A DNA stretch of 64,000 bases from Atopsyche davidsoni (lineage: Eukaryota > Arthropoda > Insecta > Trichoptera > Hydrobiosidae). The position numbers and the translations under genes are program-made. Below, piece after piece: positions 1 to 11,879 of the stretch. Position 1 is the first letter of the stretch. Each line of letters starts with the position of its first letter. The notes under the pieces are model-generated. The model worked only from the letters and a program-made list of their open reading frames with translations, was not told the DNA's origin and did not search any database. Location: assembly GCA_022113835.1 (NCBI GenBank), contig JAILWY010000023.1:2542001-2606000 (forward strand), given 5' to 3'.

Positions 1-843
1 AGTTTGCGCGTTCAGAGAGGCTCGATTCAATGTCAAATTTTAAGATATATATGTATTTCAGTGTTACTGAAATAATAATGTTCTAATGTGAAGAAAATAA
101 TGATTGAATAAAAAAAAATTAATGTTATGAAACTATAAAATTTGCTTATTAAAAAAAATGCTTGTGTGTAATAGCAAATTTTTTTGGATCAATTGTTGTG
201 CTTTAACTCATTTTTGGTTACTACAGAGTGCAAAAGATAAAATCAGTAAGAACACTTTCATAGATCTAAGCATTCTATGAAATGGAAAAGACTTTTGGTT
301 TATTACAGAATATATAAATTAAAACAATACCGAATATTTTTTTGTGAGTGAATTGTTTCTAAGTAAAATAGTTCTAAATACTTATTTTAGGAAAAATTGC
401 TTAATAAAAAGTGATGGTGTACTTTTTTATAGAATGTGTACAGTAGCTCTCTTATATAAGTTTATATTTAAAATATTCCTGAAAAGTGCAAGTCAGCGTA
501 TCAATAAACAGGGTAGTACCCTATAAAGGAAGTTACAGTTGGTAATTCTTTATAAAGGTTTTACATATAAATAAAGGTTTATTAGCTGTCTTATTGCAAA
601 ACCCTCTCAGGTTCTTTAGAGAGAAATGAACATTTGAATAATTTTCTCAGGGATGATAAACAAAATTTTCAATCATTGTTTAATTTGTTTGAACTATTGA
701 TTATTTAACTCTTACAATGAAAACTTTGCCTGGTATTTTAAAATTTGCTGCAAACTAGGAGGACTTATATAACGACCTATGAAACGATGAAGCTTATTGA
801 CATCGACACGCATTTATAAATACTACCTTGAATTTTAAATTTT
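1..843. other. AT-rich DNA, no gene recognised
   Basis: Low-complexity AT-rich sequence. The only open frame of note (344-526) has no recognisable domain and lies in AT-rich sequence where such frames arise by chance. I see no RNA gene or repeat boundary here. Confidence 0.5.
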
Positions 844-1020
844 TTTATTGCTATTGTAGCTTGCTGCAGAAAGAGTTCCAGATCTCAACTCCAGAGCTTT
901 GCAAGGAAATAATTATATAAGAATGTTTTTGGGCAGCAGTAATACGCAGACTTTTCCTTCCAATATAAAACTGAAAACCTTGAACTGGAGTATATGCTCA
1001 GTGAAATGGTCGAGACACTT
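844..1020 (+). repeat. dispersed repeat family A, copy 1
   Basis: Shares ordered blocks with eight other places in the window: 'cagacttttccttccaatat', then a gap, then 'atgctcagtgaaatggtcg'. The last block corresponds to the final codons of the non-LTR retrotransposon ORF seen at 12881-13096 and 17451-17681. Family A is therefore probably a 3'-end derivative of that element, or a non-autonomous relative sharing its 3' end. This copy is truncated and lacks the middle segment. Confidence 0.6.
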
Positions 1021-1114
1021 GATAAAGAATTATTGTATTGCAAAAATAAATTTATTTACTCCGATGAGAGTAGCACTCCAAGAAGGCAAGAAACGCACAA
1101 GGCGAGTCATTGAA

Positions 1115-1873
1115 TTAATTTTTTCTGTGATCCAAACTCGCAAGGAAGCAATCTTCACAAATAAGACGCGCTCCCATTCTTGTTCATACTCGGGCAAATC
1201 CTGAGATCTGAGATGTAAACTTCGTGGGGCAGATCCGAGGAATTCAATTCTCCTATGTACCCACAGGTAAATAAAAAACTATGTAATATATTAAATTATT
1301 ATTTTTGTGATCCAAACTCGCGTGTGATTCCAGCCAAGGAAGCAATCTTCACAAATAAGACGCGCTCCCATTCTTGTTCATACTCGAGCAAATCCTGAGA
1401 TCTGAGATGTAAACTTCGTGGGGCAGATCCGAGGAATTCAATTCTCCTATGTACCCACAGGTAAATAAAAAACTATGTAATATATTAAATTATTATTTTT
1501 GTGATCCAAACTCGCGTGTGATTCCAGCCAAGGAAGCAATCTTCACAAATAAGACGCGCTCCCATTCTTGTTCATACTCGAGCAAATCCTGAGATCTGAG
1601 ATGTAAACTTCGTGGGGCAGATCCGAGGAATTCAATTCTCTTATGTACCCACAGGTAAATAAAAAACTATATAATATATTAAATTATTATTTTTGTGATC
1701 AAAAATCGCGTGTGATTCCATCCGAGGAAGCAATCTTCCCAAATAAGACGCGCTCCCATTCTTGTTCATACTCGGGCAAACCCTGAGATCTGAGATGTAA
1801 ACTTCGTGGGGCAGATCCGAGGAATTCAATTCTCCTATGTACCCGCAGGTAAATAAAAAACTATATAATATAT
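1115..1873 (+). repeat. 194-bp tandem repeat array, four units
   Basis: Units begin at about 1117, 1301, 1495 and 1689, a period of 194 bp for the last three; the first unit lacks a short block after 'ccaaactcg'. Each unit carries the blocks 'aagacgcgctcccattcttg' and 'ttcgtggggcagatccgagg'. The units differ by only a few substitutions, so the expansion is recent. The array stops abruptly at about 1873, where the GC-rich stretch begins. Open frames across it are by-products of the repeat. Confidence 0.9.
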
Positions 1874-2130
1874 TCGGGAAAGGCCCGGGTCGATAGAGAG
1901 GGCGGTCAGCTGGGCGTGGCCTCGGGGGAGGGGGCGTGGCCTCGGCCAGGCGGGCCTGCCATTGGTCGAGAGGCTTCTGCGCAGGGCTTCCGTAATGCAC
2001 GGCTTCCGGTCGGGCCCAGGCGCCCTTGAGACGTTTTATTTATTTTGGAGGCTTAATTTAGAGGTCCCCGCGGGTTTTTAAATTCATGCCGCGCTGGGGA
2101 CCGTCAGGTACGCCGGGTTTTAGAGGATTT
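1874..2130. other. GC-rich islet, promoter-like composition
   Basis: A sharp GC- and CpG-rich block between AT-rich flanks. It holds two copies of 'gggcgtggcctcg' (about 1912-1945), which resemble GC boxes, and a CCAAT-like 'attggtcgag'. No initiation codon with a convincing frame follows, so a promoter role is only a possibility. Confidence 0.3.
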
Positions 2131-2404
2131 TCTCCCGGAAGTTGGAAAAAATGAGCGCTTCGGAAGGGATATCAATAGATTTATGATACTCTTATATATT
2201 TATTTGGAGAATTCAGATGTTTATTGACGCTATTAGAATTTATTATATCCGGAATGTCAATGAACTCGCCCCACTAATGCTGACTTATATTTTTGGACGA
2301 AAAAATATGTAATATACAAGGAACTGAGTTGCTGCGAAAGCAATTGATTACTGCATACCTCGTTACAGAGTTTATTCACGGTATTTTTATACAAAATAAT
2401 AAAC

Positions 2405-2800
2405 ATTATGAAATCTATATTCTTCATCAAGTGTCTCTCCCATTTCACTGGGCATATACTTATGCTGAGCCAGTGTTCATGATTTTCTAAGGGGAAAATA
2501 GTGTAGTGGGTCTATGGGTCCATCTACTCTGCAGTTTTATATAGGAAGGAAAAATCTGCGTATTGCTGCTGTCCAATAGCATTATTATATATCTTTTCAT
2601 TACGCATCTCTTGTGTTATGATCTGATACTCCTTCTGCAGCAGGCTGTAGAAGCAATAGCAGGAGCCCTCCCACCTCGATAAGGTACTTCCAGAGGACAT
2701 TCACTACTCCATTACCGATCCTTTACACACGCTCAGGGTACAGAATTGCAGCCATGCACAAGCAACAGAATAGGGAGAGCGGGGAGGTAAAGCAATATAA
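2405..2800 (-). repeat. dispersed repeat family A, copy 2
   Basis: One of the longest copies. It contains, in order, the 'ctcccatttcactgggcata' block, 'tgagccagtgttcatgattt', 'tctgcgtattgctgctgtcc', the 'ctccttctgcagcaggctg' block and 'ccattaccgatcctttacac'. The minus strand has the same polarity as the retrotransposon 3' coding ends elsewhere in the window. Confidence 0.7.
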
Positions 2801-3589
2801 GTCATAAATATCACATTATAAAGCCGACAGTGATATATTATTTTATTTGTATGTAAATAATTGTAATTATAAAATGCAATGAAACAAAGAATAGTTGAAC
2901 AAGAAAATTGATAATATTTGTTGAGAATTTATTGCAAATTACGAATATTAAAAATCTAATAAATATATTAAGATTGATAATTAGCAAACAATATGATATA
3001 ACACTTTATGGGTGATCTCTAATAAAACCGTGACTTTCCATTATGGTTTATCTGTGCCTGAAAAATAAGTTTTTAATTTTAATGTTTTTGTGCTGCGGAT
3101 AAATTTTATATTAAGCAATTAACTTTAAGAGAAAACAGTATATATTAAAAACATGTACAATTTCATTCCAACAGTTTCGTGGGGAGTGTATTTTCTCTAA
3201 TTCACACTGCAAATACAGTTACTGAAGTTATAGTCGCTTTAGCATCTAACTATTCCAAGCTTTCACAGATGAGGGTCGAGAATTATGCAACCATGCAAGC
3301 ACCCTCAAAGCAAGAAGGCTTTCATTTTTTCAACTGCAGTTAGATCGTTTCGGCATTTTCGCAAAATAGAGACTTTTGTATTAATGATAATATAAAATAT
3401 CACGTGTAAATAAATAACGGTCTTTTATATTTATTTTTTAAGCTGACAAAGCTTTTGAAGGAGCAAAAACTCTCATTAATAAATGTTGTAAAAAAACATA
3501 AAAGGTGTAGAAATATAAATTCTCTTATTATCTTCGTAAAATGTTTGTGTAGTCTCTAAAAAAATAAAAATAAGTTTCTCATTTCACTT
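2801..3589. other. AT-rich DNA, nothing recognised
   Basis: No long open frame, RNA gene or repeat structure recognised; AT-rich with short homopolymer runs. Confidence 0.5.
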
Positions 3590-3905
3590 CTTCTTCATGA
3601 AGTATCTTTCCTCAGAAGAGGTTGGCGACCGTTTCACTGAGCATATACCCATGCTGGGCCAGTGTTCATGGTTTTCTTAGGGGAAAATAGTGTAGTGGGT
3701 AAATATTTTTATATTTCTGCTGCCCAATAGCATTATTATAAAATCCTTTCTTTACACAGTTCAGGCGTTAAGATCTGATACTCCTTTAGCAATCTACACA
3801 AACAATAGCAGGAGCCCCCCCGCGTACTTCCAAGTTCACTACTCCATTACCGATCCTTTACACACGCTCAGGCTACACAAGCAACATAATGAGGAGAGCG
3901 GGGAG
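3590..3905 (-). repeat. dispersed repeat family A, copy 3
   Basis: Same block order as the 2405-2800 copy, including 'gaggttggcgaccgtttcac', 'ctgggccagtgttcatggtt' and 'ccattaccgatcctttacac'. Slightly shortened in the middle. Family A sequence ends just before the MITE at 3917, so the MITE probably inserted at or near its edge. Confidence 0.7.
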
Positions 3906-3916
3906 GTTAAAATCAC

Positions 3917-4110
3917 GGTACTTGTTTTTTATCCGACCACCAAATTTTTTTAATGTACATGTACTCGCAGAGATAAGAATCTATCATATGACGATGAGTC
4001 CCGTTGTGGCGTTTATTTCGTTCTTTTGCAGATTTCCGTGACCGCTCGATTCGTTGGGTTAGGTTAGGTTAGGTACAAGTTTTTTTGTGGTCGGATAAAA
4101 AACAAGTACC
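3917..4110. mobile_element. 194-bp MITE with 24-bp TIRs and 8-bp target duplication
   Basis: The ends are perfect inverted repeats: 3917-3940 starts GGTACTTGTTTTTTATCC and 4087-4110 is its reverse complement. The element is flanked by an exact 8-bp direct repeat, aaaatcac, at 3909-3916 and 4111-4118. An 8-bp duplication is typical of hAT and P-like DNA transposons. The interior is non-coding and includes about three GGTTA units at about 4053-4075. The perfect TIRs and TSD point to recent movement by a transposase encoded elsewhere. Confidence 0.9.
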
Positions 4111-4319
4111 AAAATCACTAAATATATATTTTTTTATTCATATAAAAATATTTGTAAAATAAGTGTAGATTTTGTGTAGATTCAGATCGATTGAATATTC
4201 AATTAAAGCGTTATTTTTTTCTGTAAATAAATATGTAATTTTTAAGGATGGTATTATTGAGCAAACGCGTCGATGTGTTTTAGGAGCTTATACTAAATCA
4301 CTGTGGTTTATAGTTGAGT

Positions 4320-4400
4320 TAATTCTAACTCTCGCTTGTAGCGGAGCAAGTGCGGCCCCTGCGGGGATCGAACCCCAGCCCCGCGGATCGTAAACCAATG
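4320..4400 (-). repeat. tRNA-like (SINE-type) remnant
   Basis: On the minus strand 'ggggttcgatccccgc' matches a tRNA T-arm/B box with a pairing stem. No complete cloverleaf, A box or acceptor stem can be folded, so I read it as a degenerate tRNA-derived repeat, not a tRNA gene. Confidence 0.4.
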
Positions 4401-4734
4401 TCAACTCGTAAAGACATCAGCTTTAATTTGTACAGAATCAACAGGGGGTGGGGTGCACCTACCCCCTCGAACGTCTAGGGTAGGTGATTTCTGTACTCAT
4501 ATCGGGAATATTCAAGTTTCTTAAATCTCCACCCTCACCTTTGTCAAGAAAATCAGTAAATTCTTGTAAATGCACACATTGTATTTTCATAACCAGAATT
4601 TATACATTTGATTTATTTTACAGATATTAATCGAAAAACAATAAACAAGACTTTATCTCGTAGCCATTTTGCTACTCATACGAATGAGAAATGTTTTAAG
4701 TGCTTTTCAACATTTCCACAAATGTAGATAAGTA

Positions 4735-4915
4735 TATCTATTTTTTGGATTGGTCAATCAGATGCGTATTTATTACCCATTACGGGTTTATTATATTATT
4801 TCTAATATGATTAGGCATATTAGCTCATATATAGAAGATGATTTAAAGAAACTCTCAGAAAAATATCATCCCACACAAACCACGAACTAATGTGCCTAAT
4901 CATATTAGTAATAAA
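4735..4915. repeat. inverted-repeat element enclosing a SINE fragment
   Basis: A 22-bp arm at 4802-4823 (ctaatatgattaggcatatt...) is matched by its near-perfect reverse complement at 4887-4908. Between the arms lies 'aaactctcagaaaaatatca', the 3' part of the tRNA-like SINE found complete at 21663-21880. The same arrangement recurs at 20335-20510. Confidence 0.65.
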
Positions 4916-4919
4916 TGTA

Positions 4920-5625
4920 GATAAAATACATATTTATATAATAAAATACATCAATTGATTTCTGTCGAATTCAATGAATATATTAAATATAAATAATCTA
5001 ATGGCTAGATGTTGATATTAGTTTTTAATATAAAAGTCTTGTGTCTTTCAAAGGCTCGCTTTTAAAAATGGCAGTAATTGGTAAAATGCTTTGATGCCAC
5101 AGTAGTTAACATCATAAAAAGCTGAAGTAAGGTTAATTGGGAGTTATTAAAATAAGCAGTCGTGTTTTCCACATTGCTATGATTTTCATGCCAGCCAGTC
5201 GCATTGAAAGCAACTTTTGGCCGTAAAGTGTGAAGATTTATGATCCTGCAACGCTGCCTTGGCAAGTGGAATTTATATTTTCACGCCCCACTTACACATG
5301 TCACGTACTATTGGAATATCTCGACTCGATATTAACTGAAAATGAATTGACGACTTCACGGATCGTTTTATATAGTATTGAGGTCATAAACAAGATTTCT
5401 CACATCACTAAATTTTAAGCTACCCACACTCGTAGAAATATAAATAATAACATATTTGTAATACACAGCTTTTGGCCTTTTATTTTAGATTTACAAAGAA
5501 GACGCTATTGTTAAGTCGAGTCAAGTGAAGTCGCAAAAAATAAGCTTGCTTTAAAAACAAAAAAATGAGTATTACTTAGTAAGATTCATAGCGTTGCATA
5601 TAAATAAAGAATCTACACATATAAA
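4920..5625. other. no gene recognised
   Basis: AT-rich; overlapping short frames on both strands near 5062-5418 show no domain, signal peptide or repeat match that I recognise. Confidence 0.45.
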
Positions 5626-5629
5626 CACC

Positions 5630-5710
5630 CTCTTCTTCATCAAGTGATTTTCACTGATCATGCTGAGCCAGTGTTCATAGTTTTCTATGGGAAAAATAAT
5701 GTAGTGGATC
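5630..5710 (-). repeat. dispersed repeat family A, short copy
   Basis: Contains 'tgctgagccagtgttcatag' and the adjoining block only; a truncated copy. Confidence 0.55.
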
Positions 5711-5815
5711 CACACAATAAAGTAGAAAGTCTTATACTTATTTAATTAAAGTAAACATCCGATATGCAATGAGCAAAATGTACGCTTGTTTATTAAATTG
5801 AGAAATAACACAATA

Positions 5816-6191
5816 CAGTAATACCCCGCTTTACTATAACGGGAATTTCAAATTACGCGTTAAAATGCCTCGCATTACGCGAATTTCGTATTTTAAGTTT
5901 GTGTATGAACATAATTTAGTCATTGACTTCTTTTAACAATTAAAAACAGCTTTGGGTGTTATGAACGTATTTTACAAGAACGTGAAAGAAACGCTACCCA
6001 AAAAACAATAGATGTATTTTTCAGTAAAAATAACATGTAATACTGTATAAAGTGTTCTTAGAATTTAAGGTCTCGTTTTTTTTGTATTAAGTTTTGACTG
6101 TGTATGTATGTTTAACCGTAAACCCTGATTTACGCGAATTTCACTCAACGCGATTTTTTCCAGAACGTATCCCTCGCGAAAAGCGTGTGGG
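5816..6191. mobile_element. pogo/Tigger-type MITE, copy 1 (right end decayed)
   Basis: The left end 'cagtaataccccgcttta' follows a TA (5814-5815), as expected for the Tc1/mariner/pogo superfamily. The right end is recognisable ('cgtatccctcgcgaaaagcg') but diverged. A frame across about 5970-6045 reads like the C-terminus of a pogo/Tigger (CENP-B-like) transposase (QKTIDVFFSKNN then stop), which ties this non-autonomous element to that group. Two other copies lie at 6928-7306 and 24343-24733. Confidence 0.8.
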
Positions 6192-6597
6192 TGCTTCAAA
6201 GAAACGGTCTGAAGTGCTCTTTTTTTTATTTTTTTTAATTTTCTGAAAACGACAAGTCGAAACAGAAAGCAAACGGCATTGCGGAGTTATTATTCTGCAT
6301 TTCAGGAAGGAAATGCAAAGCGCCCCCGCCGCCACCCCCGCCCCTACGTGCACAGCCTGCAGAGCAACTTCCGGGGCCGTATCGAGAATGGTTGACATCC
6401 GATATGCAACTGGCAACATTTGCTTAGAATATCGTGGCACGGGAAAATGCATGTGACTGCTTCGAATGTGCATTAGTAAGTGAGCGAGTTATTACGTTAA
6501 TATTTTTAAAAAAATGTGTAAATGTATTAAAGCGTATTTTTATGGTCATAAAGTGTTTTAGAATAAGTTAAATTTTGAGATTTTGAAATAATGAAAT

Positions 6598-6760
6598 ACG
6601 CAGACTTTTCCTTCCAATATAAAACTGCGGTCTAGAAAGATCTACTACACTATTTTCCCCTTAGAAAACCATGAACACTGCTTCAGCATGAGTATGCTCA
6701 GTGAAATGGTCGCCAACCTCCTCTGAGGATAGGCACTTGATGAAGAAGACATAATAATTA
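6598..6760 (+). repeat. dispersed repeat family A, plus-strand copy
   Basis: Runs 'cagacttttccttccaatat', 'gaaaaccatgaacactgctt', 'atgctcagtgaaatggtcgc', and 'aacctcctctgaggataggc'. It shows that the family ends in the same Met-Val-Ala-Asn-Leu-Leu-stop reading as the non-LTR ORF 3' end, followed by a short 3' UTR. Confidence 0.7.
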
Positions 6761-6804
6761 TTATAACATTCAGTTAGAATAATAGCATAATTTTTGTACA
6801 AACT

Positions 6805-6926
6805 CAGTTAACTCGCCAACGCGAAAGGTTGACGAAACCGGTCATTAATAAAAAAAACTTGTAGTATTTTATTTAAGATAATTAAATGGAATTTCACCAA
6901 GAACTGTCTGTCAAAAATATTGATTT
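6805..6926 (+). repeat. foldback repeat with degenerate hammerhead-like apex, copy 1
   Basis: Contains 'gacgaaaccggtcattaata' preceded by a weak stem II (about 6814-6832), and downstream the family block 'aaatggaatttcaccaag'. Only a half-copy remains; it is interrupted on the right by the pogo MITE at 6928. Confidence 0.5.
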
Positions 6927-6927
6927 A

Positions 6928-7306
6928 CAGTAATACCCCGCTTTACGCGACCCCGCTATGCGCGGTTTCACTATAACGCGAATTTCAAATTCGCGTTAAA
7001 ATGCCTCGCATTACGCGAATTTCTTATTTTAAGAATGTGTATGAATATAATGTAGTCATTGACTTCTCTTAACAATCAAAAACAGCGTTGGGTGTATTTT
7101 ACAAGAACGTAAAAGAAACGCTACCCAAAAGACAATACATGTATTTTTCAGTAAAAATAACGTGTATAACGTGTATAACGTGTATAACGTTCATAAAGTG
7201 TTCTCAGAATTAAAATGATTGATTCAAATGCCCCGAATATGCGAATTTCACTTATCGCGATTTCTTCCGGAACGTATCCCTCGCGTAAAGCGGGAGAATA
7301 GCGTTG
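6928..7306. mobile_element. pogo/Tigger-type MITE, copy 2
   Basis: Starts 'cagtaataccccgctttac' after TA (6926-6927) and ends just before TA (7307-7308), although its last ~12 bases have diverged from the inverted left end. The interior is about 90% alike by eye to the other two copies. A 9-bp unit 'cgtgtataa' is repeated three times at 7161-7187, a local expansion absent from the sister copies. Confidence 0.85.
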
Positions 7307-7309
7307 TAA

Positions 7310-9760
7310 ACAATATGAAACTAGTAAAAACCATTTGAGTTTTTATTTCCAAGGTTACATATTGTAAATTGCAATTATACGCAGACCTTTAGCGTTAGCT
7401 TTGTTTTTACCTATTTACCGATTAGCTCACGTTATCGGGTCTGGGAGTCGATCACCCGAGTTTTTTTAAGAAGTCAAATAAACCCATTGCATAGTTTGTA
7501 CGATAGTGGTTTTCGGGTGATTTGGAGACCTGCTTGCACAGTAAAATGAACAATTTTATTGGTGCAGCGCACAGGGTGATCATTACTACAACATTCAGGA
7601 GTGCATTATCAATAATTCAGTTCGCTTATTTAGCCTCCGCTTGCACTGCGACCCTCCCGCCTTATGAAACACTCCCCGGCCCGTCCATATTGTACTGAAG
7701 GTACGCTCAGTACGTACCACCGTGTGTAAGCTACCCGCCCCGGACTGTATTAAGGACCACCCTGTATAGCCACTTAGTACCGGTAAAGCGGGCATTTTAT
7801 TCCGTCTGTTATTTTCCGAGGTGTTCATGAAAAACGAGCTTTATTACAAAATTTGTCGGGTGACCATGTCGCAGTATAAATTGGCTTTTAAAATATAAAT
7901 AAACGTTATTAATTACATAACTTGAAATCACGACTGATTTCAGACTTTTTCTATTGATTATTGATACCAAAAGCATATCTGGATAAAAAAAAACGGTACT
8001 TAAATTTTGTTATAATCATATTATGTGCTTTTTCAGAATACATAGTTAAACCCAAAATCAAAATGTCATATTTTCGTTTAGAGTTTGTCGCAAATTTGTT
8101 TTATAAAATATATATGGACAACCTAGTATAGTATTTTAAAATATTATTTTATTGTAAATGTTTTAACTTTAATTTGTTTATTTTAGAAAATTCCACAAAA
8201 AAAGGATTTAAAGCAGCGCCAAATAAAAAAAAAATGCAAGATGATTTATTTTAATTTATGTTAATTAACAATAGTTGTTAGAGCTATGCCTGCAATACGG
8301 TGTATGGGTTTTCCCTAATCCTGGCGCAGGTTGTGGGGCTTACAATATGTGGCTTAGGTGGTAGTATACATGGATTTTTATATATTCGTTATTGAGTTTG
8401 TAAAGAAAAAAATATGTGCAAATATGTCACAGTAACCCAAATTCTGCGATATGCCTTTTTATAAGCAAGCAATTATTCGTTTGTCTTTGACTCAATACAA
8501 TATAATTGGCGCAGTCATGCTTTTTTATGCACGTTAACGGTTTTCAAAATAGTTTATTCGCGCGCGCGATAACAGCTGTTAAAAATAAAAGTACCGCAAG
8601 GTGATAAAAACGTTGTCACCCCAGCAGTTAAAGTACTAAACGGCAAAAGTTTACGACTTCATTAAAGGCGTGGGGCGAGTGGCGCACCCTCCCCCTGCCA
8701 GATGTCAGCAGCCCTCTAATTCAATCGAGGGTTTGCGTCTCGGCTAACATACAACCTCTTTTAATTTCAGGCACTTCATTATTCAGGTCTAGGACTGTGA
8801 GAATCCAACGCAACGTATTGCATGTATCCTACGACATCAATGGTAATCATATAGATACTCCACAACGATACGCATCGCTAAAAGTAAGAAAGAAAGCCAC
8901 CGAGGGAATAGGCGGTTATGCACAGTATCTGGTTTGATATGTCTCCGGCATTTGTATTTAGAACCGTTGTACAACATTCATGTTTAAATAATATAAAATA
9001 ACTGCTAGCAAAATGGTGCATTCAGGGTTAAAATTGAGGCAATGATACAGTTTGAATTTTCGCTCATTTATAAAGCCATAGTGGTCGAAAAAAATCACGG
9101 CATCAATTCTAATGTAATAGTTTATTATACTTTGGATAATGTACGAACAATTTTGCAATTAAAATCACCCGAGTGGGTCATCCGAAAGTCACCCTTCAGA
9201 GTGTCGTTAAGTATGAAGCTCGTGCCTCCACACTTGGCAGTTCATCTCTGTTTTCATAACGCGTGTCCCTCCACTTTATGATGTCAGAAATAAGATGGTT
9301 CTTGTTTTATTCGCCAGTTAACATAAAATGTACCCTCCTGTACTAAATATAATTGAATTGGTACGACTTGTGTGCAGACACGCTATCTTCCTATAAACAT
9401 ACCTGCCGTGCCCGCTCTGCCCGCGCTCGTACTGCCGACAGAGAAAAATAATATTGCTAAAGTAAAGAAATATAAAAAAATACAACATTTAAAAGCTTAT
9501 GGGTCACACAAGACACGAAAAAATAATCCTAGATATTTTTTTAGTTTCAGGTGTTTTTTATAGATTTTTTTCTGTTTATAATTGTAACAAAATTAAACAA
9601 CAAAAAAATTCTTCTCAGTACAGATTTTAACTCGTGACTTCGACGTCAGCAAGCCAAAAAGATTTTATGGTGGTTTTAAGCAAGCGTTTTTTATTTTAGA
9701 TAACTAAGAAACATCATATATGGTAACCAATACTATTGTTTCTATTGTACCATAAATAAA
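7310..9760. other. intergenic DNA without recognised genes
   Basis: Holds small frames (7595-7828 minus, 9042-9281 plus, 9372-9563 plus) without domains I can name. About 9050-9100 resembles, in inverse orientation, part of the duplicated segment at 19.8-20.3 kb ('aaagccatagtggtcgaa'), so at least part of it is repeat-derived. Confidence 0.4.
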
Positions 9761-9761
9761 A

Positions 9762-9812
9762 ATAATGATTAAGTACATTTTCAATATTTGAAAAAATGTA
9801 CATAATCATTAT
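9762..9812. repeat. 51-bp palindrome
   Basis: 'ataatgattaagtacatttt' at the left is mirrored by its reverse complement ending at 9812, with a short central loop. The same sequence surrounds a SINE at 41093-41345, so this is a dispersed element with an intact stem here. Confidence 0.7.
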
Positions 9813-10118
9813 CGATCAATCAAGCCTGTACAGACAAATCGTACTTCCTGTGAGACGGCCTTCACAAAAATCAATAATATAAAAATAATTATATTTATAT
9901 ATATACAGAAAGAATTATTTTTATAAAAATACCAATGCTGTGTATCAGAATAGTTACCAGAAATAGAATAGATGCATGTCAAAACATCGTATTTCACATG
10001 AGAAGGGAATTACTTGTCTAAAAAGATTTTCAAGAAAACTTTCAGTTTCCACTGTATTTGAAACTATTTACAAATTAAATAAAACAACCAGCTAGCCTTT
10101 GTACAGCAAGTGAGAGGG

Positions 10119-10140
10119 TATATATATATATATATATATA
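10119..10140. repeat. short (TA)n microsatellite
   Basis: About ten uninterrupted TA units directly before the Helitron-like 5' end at 10141. Confidence 0.9.
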
Positions 10141-10520
10141 TCTACTACAATAATATCCATTGTGTGTGTGTATGTTTCATTTTTTGGTTCTCTATAGAAT
10201 ATCTTAAAAGATACAACGCTGATTTTTTGCACGTAAGTTCAGTAAGTTTTTCCGCAGTTATATGCCGAATTTCAAGACGATAGGATAATATTTTTATTCA
10301 TAAACTAATTTAATAAAACTAAAAAATATGCTTTAGCGAGTTTCAATATGTACGAATTATATGATTCAATTGTTCACCGCGCGAATTTCAAATTTAGAAC
10401 TTTTACAAAAAAAACAAATTTTGATGTTTCGTAGAATTTTCCAGTTTATGTCAGCTTGACATTTGAAGTACCAATTTTATTTTTTTATCGAAATTGCTTA
10501 CACAAACGAAATTAATTACA
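10141..10520 (+). mobile_element. Helitron 5' portion, copy 1
   Basis: Nearly identical over about 370 bp to the left part of the complete short Helitron at 16696-17122. It begins TCTACTACAATAATATCC right after an A, as Helitrons do. Beyond about 10510 it diverges. A possible 3' end 'catttctag' followed by T occurs at 10750-10758, but without the terminal hairpin, so the right boundary is open. Confidence 0.7.
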
Positions 10521-10759
10521 CAAAATGTCTAATTAATTACACAAAAAGAATTGCACAATTGAACGTGATAAAGGCTGCATCAAATAAAGATGCAGTGAAA
10601 GTGATGCGTTGTTTGTGACACGAAATATCAAGCAATGAATTGGAAGAAAAAAAATGGTATGTACCACTCATTTGTGATGAATATTTTATATGAAATTAAT
10701 ATCCAGCTTTTCAAAATATATGTGTACAAAATTAAAGCAAATATTCATACATTTCTAGT

Positions 10760-11875
10760 ATATATATAATTTATGTAGTGTGTATTTTCGTTTTTGATAC
10801 TATCCGAACAAAAAATACTTTCAAAGCATCGTCGTCTGCGTTGGCGGGCGCTTCGATCAAAATTTAACAAAGTTTTCTTTTTCGCTGAGCGCCCGCGTCC
10901 TCGCAGGTGTGCGAGCATATTTATTCCGATGCTTGCGGGCACAGGTAAGGGGTGTTCTTAAAAATGTAGCATGGCAAGTGTAGTGTCTCCGCGGGCACCT
11001 GGCAAAACGAGGAGCATGCAAACCGGCGGGCGAGCCTAAACATGCCATCTTTATGGGGCGCACGTAGCGGCTAAGTGCTGGCCGGAGCCCCGGGAGGCTC
11101 GGGGGCCCTCACCCCGCCACTCAAGTTCCACTATCATTTTTTTTTTTTTTTAATATGAACCCGCCTTTTTGAGAAGCCGTTCTTAACGTATTGAATGTCT
11201 GTGATTGCGGTGTGACGTCATAGCGGTGTTGAGTTATCGATTCGCGCGTAAAACAGCGAAAAAAAATCGGTCGCTTTTCTCATATCCGTGGCCGCGTAGC
11301 CGAGACAAAAATTTGATCCTATCTTGAGCTTAAAATTTCTATTCAATTTAATATTTTTTTATGTTAAGAGTAAAAATGTAGATTTATTAAATATTTAGCA
11401 AAAATCATTGGTACACAGTTTGTGTTGATTTTCAATATACTAAAAAATAAAAATAATAAAATAGCTTGCTATAATTCATAAATCTGTTTTCAGTATGTTT
11501 TTTATAATCAAACCATCTTAATACTGGTGATTTGATGGTTTTCAAGTGTAAACAATATTGTGTTTATTGATTCATATATGAACGATGAGGGAAAACGTTG
11601 GTAATATTTTCACGAATAAATTGGTGTGTGTATATAACTTTTGTATTATTTTTGATTCTCAGTTGAGTATTTTTAGAATGCCTTCGTCGCTATCTGTTAG
11701 TATATTACATTAAAAATCAAGAAATACAAAGTGATTCCCAAATGTATCATTCAGTTTTTATTTACAAAATTTACGTTACTTTGACGTTTCAGAAAACTTT
11801 CAGTGTGTTGAATAACTAAATTCTAAATTCTAATTTTTATATGTTTATTCCATTAGTCTTTTTTTTATTAAATGC
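10760..11875. other. GC-rich islet in AT-rich DNA, no gene recognised
   Basis: About 10830-11120 is GC- and CpG-rich with frames on both strands, none of which shows a domain, start context or splice pattern that I trust. The remainder is AT-rich and empty. Confidence 0.4.
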
Positions 11876-11879
11876 TTCT

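Noticed and set aside
1115..1873. CRISPR-like array
   Set aside because: Direct repeats abut without unique spacers and the genome is eukaryotic; it is a simple tandem repeat.
1641..2000. 119-codon minus-strand open frame
   Set aside because: Spans the edge of the tandem array and the GC islet; no domain, and half of it is repeat monomer.
4053..4075. GGTTA repeats as an interstitial telomere
   Set aside because: Only about three units, lying inside a TSD-flanked MITE; too short and explained by the element.
4335..4400. Functional tRNA gene
   Set aside because: Only a T-arm/B-box-like segment; no complete cloverleaf on either strand. The same applies near 26090 and 60905.
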